Source: Aurelia coerulea
Taxonomy: Eukaryota; Cnidaria; Scyphozoa; Semaeostomeae; Ulmaridae
Assembly: GCA_039566865.1 (NCBI GenBank)
Contig: CM076956.1
Location: 11,109,511 to 11,173,510 of the forward strand
Direction: 5' to 3'
Length of the DNA stretch: 64,000 bases
Position numbers and translations under genes: made by a program. The notes beneath the pieces were generated by a model that searched no databases, was not told the DNA's origin, and worked only from the letters and a program-made list of their open reading frames with translations. Positions 10,271-20,600 of the stretch are shown piece by piece (the first letter of the stretch is position 1; the number at the start of each line of letters is the position of its first letter).

Positions 10271-12160
10271 ATAAAGAATTTTTTGGACAATGTTTTGGCA
10301 TGGGATTTTGTTTTGACAGTTCTTTCCAAATTTTAGTATTTTTACTTCATCACGAGGAGATTAGCCAAAAATATCTTCATCAAGGACTGTTGCTATTTTT
10401 ATCTTTTAACTTTACATTTTTATTGTTCTGCCTTCTCAATTGAGCAACAACGCCTTCCTCACTCTTTCAGTTCTTTCAGAAATCGTAGCCACTTTCCTCT
10501 TCCTTTTCATTTCTTTCTCCTTCTTATTTTCATTTCAACCCACATTTAGGCCTCGTTAAGGGCAACAGAAGAATGACAGCGAAGTTGTCATGGGTGGCAA
10601 TTTTATTTAGCCACATCTAAAAGGACCCTGGTCAACCATGATCCTTTGTGAACCTATATTCTCAGTTGAACCCTCGTCATCCAGACTTTTTGTTGCACAG
10701 CAGAAAGTAAGATGGCGGACATACCAACTTGATGTTAAATCAATGAACTGCTCTAAAGACCAAAAAGCGAAATTTTCACACAAAAAGCGAAAAAAGTGAT
10801 CAAGCCGGTGGTTGAGCTCTGAATGCTGTCGTCATGTGAGCGAATGTTTATTCACTTATTGCTCAGAGCACATGCGAAAAGTGTGCAGATAACAATCATC
10901 ACCCTTTCGATGCCTTTTCGAAGGAAATTATTGAATAAGATGACACAAGAAGGCCGCGAAGGATCATCGTTAACCAGGCCCCTGTAAATTCGTAGTATCA
11001 GACGTTTTTGCCATGTTACATTACGTATGCGTGAGTTTTTTGGTGGTATGATGTTGCGATTAGTACTTTTAGTTTTGTGACGTTGTATATACTTAGAAAC
11101 ATTCAGTGAAAGATTTGGTTGGAACCATATGGATGTACGGTAGAAGAGAGTTATTATATCCAGCTTTTTCTCTTTGGTTTTCCTAACAACAATCTTTTCA
11201 CTACTGACCTTCTATCCTCCCAATGTCATGGTTCCAGTTTAATGTTTCAGTATCCAGCGCTGAAGTTGTCACGAGCTGTAAAGGCTGCCCTAAAGGTTAA
11301 AGGCCCCTGTTGATAATTACATACAGATAGAATTTAGACAACAATTTTATACTGACCTTCTATTGTAATACAAAGCGTCACGAGCTGTAAAGGCTCCTAA
11401 AGGAAATGTTGATAATTCATACAGATAGAATTTAGACTCAATTGTAATACAAAGCGGACCATTGGAGGTGTGAACCAACGAATCTTTGATTTTGGTGTTG
11501 CCTTTCTCGTTTAGTTTAGGGGTAAATTTTAGAAAGTATTTTGCAATAATTTTGACAATATTCTTTCAGCTTAGACTTAATTGCGTTGGGTCTAGTACCT
11601 GCCGTTCATGTTTCTCTTTACAAATTTTAATTCGTTCAGTTGGATTGCTGTTTTTCCGAATAATGACAATTCAGGTCAACAAGATTTGACAACTCAGTGA
11701 ATTGCGTTTTTGTAGGTACCAAATTTTCATATGGTGACGAATTCACGATTTGGACCGATCCTATTGCGGAGAAACAACAACAAACTCAAATTTAGGGCAA
11801 TTTTGCAAATTTTTACCATGTTTCGCGACAACATTTTCTGCTTCAAGGAAAAATGCTGATTTCAAATATTTTTAGTAAACTAAGTTCCGTAACAAAATCC
11901 ACGCAAACACCGTATATCAATTTCGACTTTCTTGAATCTGAAGTGCAAAACTTGTAAAATCAAAAATCATGTGTTCTGAACTCGAGGTTATCAGTAGTTT
12001 TTGTGATGCATTTGCCTTTGATATTCTTCACACTGCAAAAGATTTGTGCATTTTATCCGATAACAGGAAATTTTTCGCCCAGCCTGATTGTTCCAGATCG
12101 CCGTTTACATTTTCGGGACTTTGGTAAACGTCAGAAAATTGCAAAGGATGGTAAGAAAGG
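10271..12160. other. Intergenic, mostly unresolved; one tandem duplication
   Basis: No exon recognised. A direct repeat lies at 11268-11375 and 11376-11457 (GTCACGAGCTGTAAAGGCT ... ATACAGATAGAATTTAGAC ... TTGTAATACAAAGCG). Weak inverted similarity exists between GGCCTCGTTAAGGG near 10552 and GTTAACCAGGCCCC near 10972, possibly a decayed element. Confidence 0.5.
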
Positions 12161-12179
12161 GAAGGGAAAGGGGGTCTGA

Positions 12180-12420
12180 ATTTATGTTTGTTGTTGTTTT
12201 AAAGCATTGTGATTGGCCAACTTCATGGAGTTGTTAGAGCCAATCTACAGTTGGTACCTTTGCATTGGAAAAATAGAGTACCAGCTAAGGGCGATGAACG
12301 AGGAGGAATATGTTTTAGATATTTAATCTTACGTTATTTGTTTAATTGTTAATCGACTACTTTGTATATGTATGAATTTGATTTTTATGTAAATCACTAG
12401 ATTTCGGTGTAAATGAATTG
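12180..12420 (+). other. 3'-flank block shared with SLC1 gene B (copy A)
   Basis: Matches 31520-31700 downstream of gene B. Shared phrases include TGTGATTGGCCAA / TGTGATTGGTCAA, the GGGCGATGAACGAGGAGGA / GGGGTGACGAACAAGGACGA block and TTGTTAATCGACT. It is part of the duplication unit that produced the gene pair. Confidence 0.6.
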
Positions 12421-12679
12421 AATGTATTTTTCAGTACGGTATCACCAGAAGTGCAAAATTGGTTGTGAATTTTCGTATAAACTTTACTGTTTGCAATTTT
12501 TGCGTTGTCATTTGTTTACGATGTTGCTTTTAATTCACAAAAGCATTAATTCCAACGTGTTGACAAACAACTGCAATATCCCTCCAGGATCCTAACTTGA
12601 AGGGAACTTGAAGGGATACATAATCCCTATCCCACCCATTCGATGTAGTTTCGATAAATAAGGTGAAGGTAAAACACCC

Positions 12680-13339
12680 CCACCCCAGTAATGACCCCGC
12701 TGAAACATTGCCCCGCCCCGGGGGGGGGGGGTAACTATGTACCAGTACGGGATGTGCCATTTTTTGGGGTACCTTTTTTCAGGCTGAAAATAAATTTTAG
12801 GGTGTCATTTTTGGTAACATCACAAATGAACAAAAATTTTGGGGTGTCATTTTGGAAGAAAAATGCTTGAGGGTATTGAATTTAATCTGATTTCAGGTAC
12901 TTGGTTAGAATTTCGAATTTTGGTCACAATTTTAGGGTATCTTTTTTGAAAGGCCCGTAAATTTTGGGGTATGGTTTTTGAAAAATTCATAAATTTTAGG
13001 GTATGATTTTACAATTGAAAATGGCACACCCCCGTCATCCGCCTGTTGAAGTGACCCCCCCCCCCCGGGTGCCCCGCCAATGTAGAAGGATGACCCGCCA
13101 AGAAAATTTGTTTTCCCGCTAAGTTTGAGTTTAAGCACTTTCCCCGCCGTGTTTCTGTTGCTTCCCCGTTGAAACTTCAGTTACCCCGTCAAAAATTATA
13201 AAGGTTTCATCGTAGATAATAGAATAGCCCAAAATTTTCTTTTCCCGCCATGATATGTCTAATCCCCGCTGAAGCAGTTTAATCTCATAATTTCCCCGCT
13301 GTATTTTTAATGTCCAGCGGGGTCGTTACTGGGGGGTGT
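12680..13339. mobile_element. TIR element with CACCCCAGTAATGACCCCGC ends, split by a G-rich insertion
   Basis: CACCCCAGTAATGACCCCGC at 12681 pairs with the complement of CAGCGGGGTCGTTACTGGGG (13316-13335). The interior carries repeated CCCCGC(T/C)GAA/GTT phrases. It is interrupted at 12717-13069. Confidence 0.65.
12717..13069. mobile_element. G-rich element, CCCGGGG type, perfect 8-bp TSD
   Basis: TGCCCCGC at 12709-12716 is repeated exactly at 13070-13077. The ends are CCCGGGGG... and ...CCCCCGGG. Next to the ends lie GTACGGGATGTGCCA and its near-complement TGGCACACCCCCGT. The interior is a private repeat of about 40 bp (TTTTGGGGTGTCATTTTTG). Confidence 0.9.
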
Positions 13340-13340
13340 G

Positions 13341-13517
13341 GTAAAGTCGCGTTTTTCAGCGCCAAGCGCTCGGATCGCAGAAATAGAGCAGAGCAGACCT
13401 AATCGAGTCCGTGACCCCTTGTCATGACGCTCAAGTGGTGGGGTCCTACCGGGTATCGAATCCACTCCGCCTGACTGTTTTGGCTGCAAAGTCAGAGGAT
13501 TACACCACTAAACACCT
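13341..13517 (-). mobile_element. tRNA-derived SINE
   Basis: Read on the minus strand: a TAGTGGTGTAATCCTCTGAC head (A-box-like), TTTGCAGCC, then box B GGATTCGATACCC (complement of 13451-13463), followed by a non-tRNA body with GAGCGTCATGACAAGGGGTC and GAGCGCTTGGCGCTGAAAAA. Two more copies are at 47669 and 59375. Confidence 0.8.
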
Positions 13518-13529
13518 TCGAAACTCTCA

Positions 13530-14283
13530 CTGAAAGCCTACCCCAGCTCTGATTTTTGACAGCGAATTGTTAAAGTCACGTGACATGTCCAACTTTCTCG
13601 AACGTAAGTCGTCTCGCGCTCGAATTTCGAATTTTTGAATGTTGCGAAAAGTAAGTTTTATCGATAGCACTGTTTTGCAAATGGTGCAGAAAAATAGGCG
13701 TTGATAGGCTGTTGCCAAAGAAAGGACAAAATGAAAAGCAATTCAGTTGGTACGTTGTTTGAAATACTTTCATTTTGTTTTAAAACCCATGGAGCAACCT
13801 GAACATTTTAAATGCTCTTCATCGTGAGAAGAAATCTGATAGGCGTATTTCAAAACGAAGTGGAATTATGCCAAAGCCAAGGCCGACGTTACAACAGTTT
13901 TCCACTTAGACGTAACGCGCTTTCCAGCAATCTTTCCAGTCTTGTATCACTCTATGTCAATCTATACTATCTACACTCCACAAAAGGAATGTGGGTAGTT
14001 TCTAACAATTTGGCCAAAAAACGTAAAGGTGTTGTGGGGCAGTTGTGTGTAGGCCTAAATACTCGTCTGACATTGCAAGCCAGAACAATCAGGTGGACGG
14101 CATTACTGTACTAAGATGTATTATTAGGCTTTTTAGCAACAAGAACAAGACGCGGACCTCTTCGAAATCGTGGACGCTTAAAGCTTCCTGTGGATCATCG
14201 CATTTTTTTGGTAGCCTATTAATTTCCTCCCAGAAAAGCTGAAGTAAAAGTCTTGAGAACAATTTGCGTTCTCGTTTTTATAT
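13530..14283. other. No recognisable gene or repeat
   Basis: Short open frames here lack splice context and family resemblance. Confidence 0.5.
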
Positions 14284-14291
14284 GCCCACAT

Positions 14292-14724
14292 CCCGGGGGG
14301 GGGGGGTACTTGATTTACGAAAATACGGGGACGTGCCGCTGGAAAATCTGAAAAGGCACCCTGTCCCGGAGTAAAATTCCCGAAAATGATACCCTGTCCC
14401 GGAGTAAAACTGTAAAAACGATACCCTGTTCTTGGGTTTCTTCGTAAAAAATGTAGGCTGCCCTGGGAATTTGATAGAAATTTGATAGAAATCTATCAGA
14501 AAATGCGGAAATGTTGCCATCCAAACGATTTAAATCATATTCGCGGAGTGCAAATAGCTTACAGCGACGATACGTAGTCAATTATACAAAATATGGACCC
14601 TGTCATGGAGCCGACCATACAAAAGTGATACCCTGTCCCGGAGTAGGAATCCTGAAAATGATACCCTGTTCGGCGGCACGTCCCCGTACGGAAAAATATA
14701 TGAGTACCCCCCCCCCCCCCGGGG
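14292..14724. mobile_element. G-rich element, CCCGGGG type, 8-bp TSD
   Basis: Flanks GCCCACAT (14284-14291) and GCTCACAT (14725-14732). The terminal G and C runs are followed by GTACTTGATTTACG and its counterpart. The interior repeat unit is TACCCTGTCCCGGAGTAAAA, on both strands around a centre near 14530. Confidence 0.88.
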
Positions 14725-15164
14725 GCTCACATACGCTGGTCTGTTCTTGCAGGATTTCCTTCAAAAGTACACCTTTGAGGTTGGCGAATTTATAATATTA
14801 CGTACACTCTTTTTATAAGAAGATTTTAAATTTTGTCCAGCCCCGATATTCTTATGTGAGTCATGTGATTCTCTGTTGTTATGAACATCACAAAACAGGC
14901 AACTGCTGAAAAATGAGACACAATGATGCCAACTGAAGCTGGCGATATTCTTATAATATTCTTAAAAATTGGATGATTCTGAGCCTGAATATTCTTATGA
15001 ATAGTATTCTTATAAAAAAAGAGTGTAGTCTACACAAAGCCCCTGCAGATCTACCAAAGTTTTGAAATCGATTTTGCTTTTGCAAATTATACAACCTCGA
15101 ACAAAAGAACTCCGCTGGCGTCTTCTTGGCGCACATCTTCTTGCTGGCGTAAATTCCGAATCTT

Positions 15165-15720
15165 TAAAACGGCTGGTGTAAAATTTAGTTACTTATTCTT
15201 TGAACTGAATGACTTCAAAGAAACTTCAGCTATTTCTCTATTCTACCGTTGGACATCTCTGAAATCTTTAATATTTTCAGAACTAGAGTGTTTTGCTACT
15301 TTTTCAAGAATTCAGGAAAAATTTCCAAAAAAACTGAAAGCCATTGTAATTCCTAAACTGTTTCAAGCAACATGAAATAATGTCGAAGAAAACCATAGTT
15401 TATGGATATCTACAATACGGTATCAAGCAAAAGTCTGTGACTTTCTAGTTTATGATTTAGAAATCTTTTTTTCCTATTCATATATAAAATTTTACAATAT
15501 ACCTATTCAAATTATGATTAGAAATTTGATGACGTCACATCCTCAAATGAGTTAAAATGTAACATACGTTGAAATTTCGAAAATATTGAAAGCTTCCGAA
15601 AAGCCCAACGGTAGAATGGAAGATAAGTAACTAAAAATTGTTGCAAGGCACTCGGTCAGAATAAATAGATCACAGAATTTTACACCCACCTTTTTATTTA
15701 CGCTTGAGTTAAAGATTTGG
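15165..15720. mobile_element. 'CCGTTGG' family MITE, copy
   Basis: Palindromic ~550-bp element. The left end has GGTGTAAAATTTAG and the right end has ATTTTACACCCACC. Inner blocks CTACCGTTGGAC (15245) and CCAACGGTAGAA (15606) pair. The centre holds TTGATGACGTCACATCCTC. Confidence 0.8.
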
Positions 15721-15755
15721 AAGCTATGCTCTCCTTGCTAAAACAGCCTAATTAT

Positions 15756-16328
15756 CCCAGGGGGGGGGGTACTTGACTTAAATTTGTACGGGGGTGTGCC
15801 GCTTTATGTATTTCATTTCGTTAACAATTTCTCATTTCTGACCTCTGCTGAAACAGACAGCACCCTTGAGAGTCCCTTTAGCCTCAATTCGCACTGTCTC
15901 TGTTCACTCACGATTGTTCTTTTCTTTCCGCCCTCTCTCCCCTTTTAAAAGTTCTAATTTGATAGATTGTGTACCGTACGTAGTACCGTAGTTCCCTTTG
16001 TTAGGGTTTCCCCCCGGGGGGGGTACTTGACTTAAATTTGTACGGGGGTGTGCCCACGAAAAAGATTTGTTTTACCCTGCTCCAGGATTTTCCGCTCAAA
16101 ATGATAACCTGTTCTAGAAAAAATTGGTGAAAAGTATACTCAAAAACATGAAATTTGACCGAAAAACGACCCGATCTAGCAGAATATTCCCCTTTGACAT
16201 GTTTTGACAACCTGCTCTAGAAAAATTGCCTCATTTTGATACCCTGTGCTAGAAAAAATTGATGAAAACGATACCCTTAAAAACGGCACATCCCCGTCGG
16301 ACAAATATACTAAGTACCCCCCCCCGGG
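15756..16328. mobile_element. G-rich element, CCCGGGG type, with a duplicated head
   Basis: CTAATTAT at 15748-15755 recurs at 16329-16336 (identity extends to CTAATTATCC). The head GTACTTGACTTAAATTTGTA appears at 15769 and again at 16022, separated by 210 bp of unrelated sequence. Only one tail is present. The body has ACCCTGTGCTAGAAAAAATT repeats. The similar copy at 53472 has a single head. Confidence 0.85.
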
Positions 16329-16580
16329 CTAATTATCCAGTTCCACAACAGCGTCAGGCGTTACACGAGGACACAACCATTTCCAGATGGGCCGGATAAG
16401 TTCTCATTTTTCCTCTTTTTCTTTCTTATTCATTCTAGTCCTGTTTCAGTCTGTTTGTTCACAAATGTGTTCATAAATTTACTTCATTTTGTTTGATTTT
16501 CTTATTATTGTTTGATTTTTCAATTTTCTTCATTTTACCTCCTATTTCCGCAATGTATTCTTCTGTTCCTTTTACGTTAA

Positions 16581-16726
16581 AGGGTCTGTTTCATCCAGCA
16601 TGCCTTGCACGCACCGTCTGTTGATGTTCCTTTGTAGCCGCCATTTTCATGGCCCATGAAAATGGCGGACAACAAAGGAACATCAGCAGACGGCACGTGC
16701 AAGGAATGCTGGATGAAACAGACCCT
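16581..16726. mobile_element. Near-perfect palindromic MITE with TTAA TSD
   Basis: TTAA at 16577-16580 and 16727-16730 flank a 146-bp hairpin. AGGGTCTGTTTCATCCAGCA pairs with the right end, and the arms meet at CATTTTCATGGG/CCCATGAAAATG. TTAA fits piggyBac- or Kolobok-mobilised MITEs. Confidence 0.92.
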
Positions 16727-16730
16727 TTAA

Positions 16731-17589
16731 CTCTGTCAATCTCTACCAAGTCTCTCTTCTCTCACCATTATCTACAAAAAATCGTCGTGTCCCTTCCCTT
16801 TGCATATGACAGAATACAATGTCTCGTGGGCTGTTTTTTTTCGAGGCAGAACGCGCATCTCCATTTCTTTTCCCAATAGGGTTTAATTTTAATTGCCCTC
16901 GTCTAGCTCTCATTATTGCTGTTGCTGTTCTTCTTGCGAGTCACATGTATCTTTTTGGCTGACCATGGTCTGACCCATTCCTATTCCATCAGTTGCAATA
17001 TATTTTTGGAGCCCCACCCTACTGAGCATCGTCGTGACAACGGTTCGCGAACTTGATTACTTTTAGATAACTTCACATATCGTAGGGAGTAGCGAGTTGA
17101 CTCCTAGTGTTCTCGGGAGAGATACCTGTAGGTACCTGTAGACGCCTTTCACGCCTGCACATCGTACTGTGACCTGGCTGTTTGGCTGTTCCCTGTGTTC
17201 CCCATGGGCTGTTTATGACTTACTACAGCTCTTATTTTCTGTCAGCTGTCAGTGAAATTGATTACTTGCTTCCAGAGTCCAAAACTATCAGGTGTTCTGT
17301 TTTGAGGGTCTTCCTTCCATTTAAAGTACACTCATCTCCTTTTACAAGAAACTACTTATCAAGAAACTGCAAGCACAGTTTTTTGAAATGCTAACTACCA
17401 ATGCTACCGTGATGCTACCTTATCAAAAAAGTAAGAAACTTTTGTAATTCGAGCTTTCGTTCTCCCACGTTACCCATAAACGCTTTGACACTGTACAGTT
17501 TTGGCAAATTTATTGATATTAAACTACATCTATAGATTACTTAGAATTTGACAGTCTAAGAAATTCAAAAGAAACTTTTGACAGCAACG
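16731..17589. other. No recognisable feature; presumed upstream region of SLC1 gene B
   Basis: No clear exon or repeat. If the ATG at 17590 is the start of gene B, promoter and 5' UTR fall here. I see no diagnostic core promoter motif. Confidence 0.4.
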
Positions 17590-17650
17590 ATGGCTGGATC
17601 TAAGAAACTGCCAGCTAGCCCTGAGCCTAAGCTTCTTGAAAGAAATGAAT
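17590..17650 (+). CDS. SLC1 gene B, proposed first coding exon
   Basis: ATG in AGCAACGATGG opens [20 protein letters not shown] and ends at a GTATCG donor in phase 1, exactly the phase required by the acceptor at 18566 (creating a Tyr codon). The Ser/Pro/Glu content fits the following extension. The donor is weak and no homologue was checked; the true start could be elsewhere upstream. Confidence 0.5.
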
Positions 17651-20600
17651 GTATCGGGCCAAAAGGCTTTAAATTTAATAAGGGCCTAAGTTGCAACTGC
17701 TCTTGACGGAATGGAGAATTAGGTTGTTGCTACTATCATTACAAAACAGCAAAGATCATTCTTCAATTCTCAAGTTCCTACCTCTTCCAGTTTGTATAAG
17801 TCCAAAGCACAACCTTTAATCAAAGTTTTCGTCTTTTACTTCATCAAATATTTGTTATGAACTTCTTGATTTGAAGATTTGAATTAATAACAAGCACACG
17901 AGAAGACACAAAATGACGAATATTTCCCGCCAAACGCGTTTGATTAGAGGTCTGGGTTGGAGAGAAAGTCTCGCTTTTGCATGTTTGAAAAAGTGGAACC
18001 CTCTGGACGTTTGAAACGAGAGAACAACACGGTTTTTCAAACAGGAACACATTTATTCAACAGTCATTCATCCGCATATGGCTTTAATTGAATATATTCA
18101 TTTCTGCAAAATCTTGTTATCCTTTTGGCTCAAGCATCCTGAGTTCACAGTTATTGAGCACTAGCTCAAGACCTACCCAATACTCAGTCATGTCGAACGT
18201 CATACTGGAACAGAAAATCATTTTGCACAAGCGTACGAGATGTTTTTAAAACAAAAGGATTTGTGTGGATTTTTGATGGATTTTTCTTGAAAACAAAGGA
18301 TTTTTGCTAAACGTATACGAGATCCGATGGAAGTGAAATGCCCCTCGATTTTGCATATTTGACAAAGAATACAACTGAAAAGATTGTAACAAAATACCAA
18401 TACACCAGAGGGGCTGAATCATTACTAATTTTCAGTCGTGTATCTCACCTCTCAGTACTTTTCAAAAACTCCTTGCATGTTTGCAATTGAGATTGCAACA
18501 CATATCGAAGACTGACTTTCTATTTGTGAAACGTTTATTAATACGTTTCTTTATTATTGCTTAAGATACGATTGAGGTACAACCAGCACCAGGAAGCGGG
18601 AGCCAAGAACCAGAAGTAGAAACCATAAGCCAAGAACCAGCATCAGAAGCTAGAAAAGAACCGGAACCAGAAACAAGAAAGCAAGAAACAGAACAAGAAC
18701 CAGAACCTAAAAAGCAAGAACCAGGAGTAGTAACCAGGAAGCAAGAACCAGAACCAGAACCCACAAGGCAAGAACCACAACCAAAACCAGAAAATGCTGG
18801 CCACAGATCTTCGCATAACTGCAGCAATGGAAGGGATATCGAGGCTTCGGTTGATGCCGTGGTGACGCAGAAATCATGGTGGAGAATAGTTCTGAAGCGA
18901 GATTTGTTGATGATTCTCATCATCATAGCTGTTATACTTGGCTTTGCAGTCGGAATTGGTATCAACAAAACGTTGCAGAATATGAAAGAACCTGGCCGCA
19001 CCACTACCTTGATGTTGATCGGTTTTCCAGGAGAACTGCTCATGAGAATGCTCAAGATGTTGATCCTGCCATTGATCGTTTCAAGCATGATTGTAGGCCT
19101 AGCTGCTCTTGATCACCAAGCATCTGGGAGGCTTGGTGGAAGGGCTCTATGCTATTACCTGGTCACCACCTTTCTTGCTGTCCTTTTGGGTATCTTTCTC
19201 GTATTGATAATCTATCCTGGAGGAAAAGCATCATTGAATGTCAAGAAACAGAAGCAGAGAGATGTAATTGCCCTGGACTCTTTCTTGGACCTTCTCAGGT
19301 GTGTCTTCTCTTTAATTCTCAACTATCATCTGGGATAGCAAATGCGTACCTTTGCTAGGGTATACTCAAAAAGTGGATGTCATGTCCTCATACTGAATGT
19401 GGGTTTTTTGTTGTTGTTGTCAGAGAGTATCATACCATTGGAAGCATTCTAAACTTTAGTTTGTTCTCTCTATAGGAATCTCTTTCCGCCGAATATTGTT
19501 GCTGCATGCTTCCAACAGGTAAGATTGTCTTGTCACTGATCCCATTTGCAAACTATCCGCGAACGGAATCCAGCAAATGATAAATTTACAAGAAAGAAAA
19601 TTGAATCGTTGAAAATATTGATGACTACCGCGCTCGCCAAAAAATGTTCACGTTGGACAGGCTGCGATAAATCGTTCCCTGGACCGACTTTGAATATTCA
19701 TGACGTAATCTTTAGCAAAAATCCAGAATTAGATTCTAGGATTTCGTAAATCTTTTAGTTATCCGTTTGGTTTCTTGAAAATTTCGGACTTGAAAACCCC
19801 GAAACGATCAGAATCCTTTCTAAAGACTCGACATGAATAGACGAAGAGGAAACTTGGTCATGTTGACTTGGGGATTTGGAAATCGACTACAGTAAGTCCC
19901 CGCATATAGGAAACAACAAATTTTGAATCAGGTTGTTTGGTTTCTTATAATATGTAAGAAAGTATCTGTGCAAGAGGCTGGCAGATCTCTTAAAAGTCCA
20001 ACAAGAAATTTCCCTTTATCCCAGCCTTCCTCTGTTAAATAGCATTTTACAAATTCTTCTTCATACTGAATACTTGCAAATATCTAAAGTAGTAAAGGTC
20101 TAAATTTCTAAAGAATGATGCACTATTCCATGTGTGTTAATATCAACTTGGAGTGATTGAGAAACAACCTTGGTATTGCAACAAATCCTTTTTAACAATT
20201 TTAACCATTGTAAGAAATTGCAAACAAATAGGCCATCCTAGTATCTTACAGAGGAGAACATATCTCTTATGGAGGCAGGATGCAGTTTCTTATACCGGGT
20301 GCGCCAAAATAAACTATGCACATTTAGCAGGCCACAATAAATTGTACACTTGGCCGATTTTGACGATTTATGACTTAATCATTAGCAGAAAGCCTGAATT
20401 AGATACTGGGATTTTTTTCAAATTTTTTTCAATTTCAGTTTTTAGAGCTAGAAGCGAGTTTCCTAACGTTTTAGTTTTCGAAAACGCTGAAAACGATAAA
20501 AAAACATCGATCAAGTTTTCTACAAAATCGACATGAATGAACAAAGAAAGAACTTGTTCGTGGTGATTTGCGATTTAGAAATAGACCAATTGTAATCTGC

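Noticed and set aside
16001..16210. ORF MSKHVKGEYSARSGRF.. also seen at 53401-53670
   Set aside because: Similarity reflects two recent copies of the same G-rich element, not a conserved protein.
18561..19088. 175-aa minus-strand ORF rich in Gly/Ser
   Set aside because: Antisense shadow of the Pro/Glu repeat and TM1-2 exon of SLC1 gene B.
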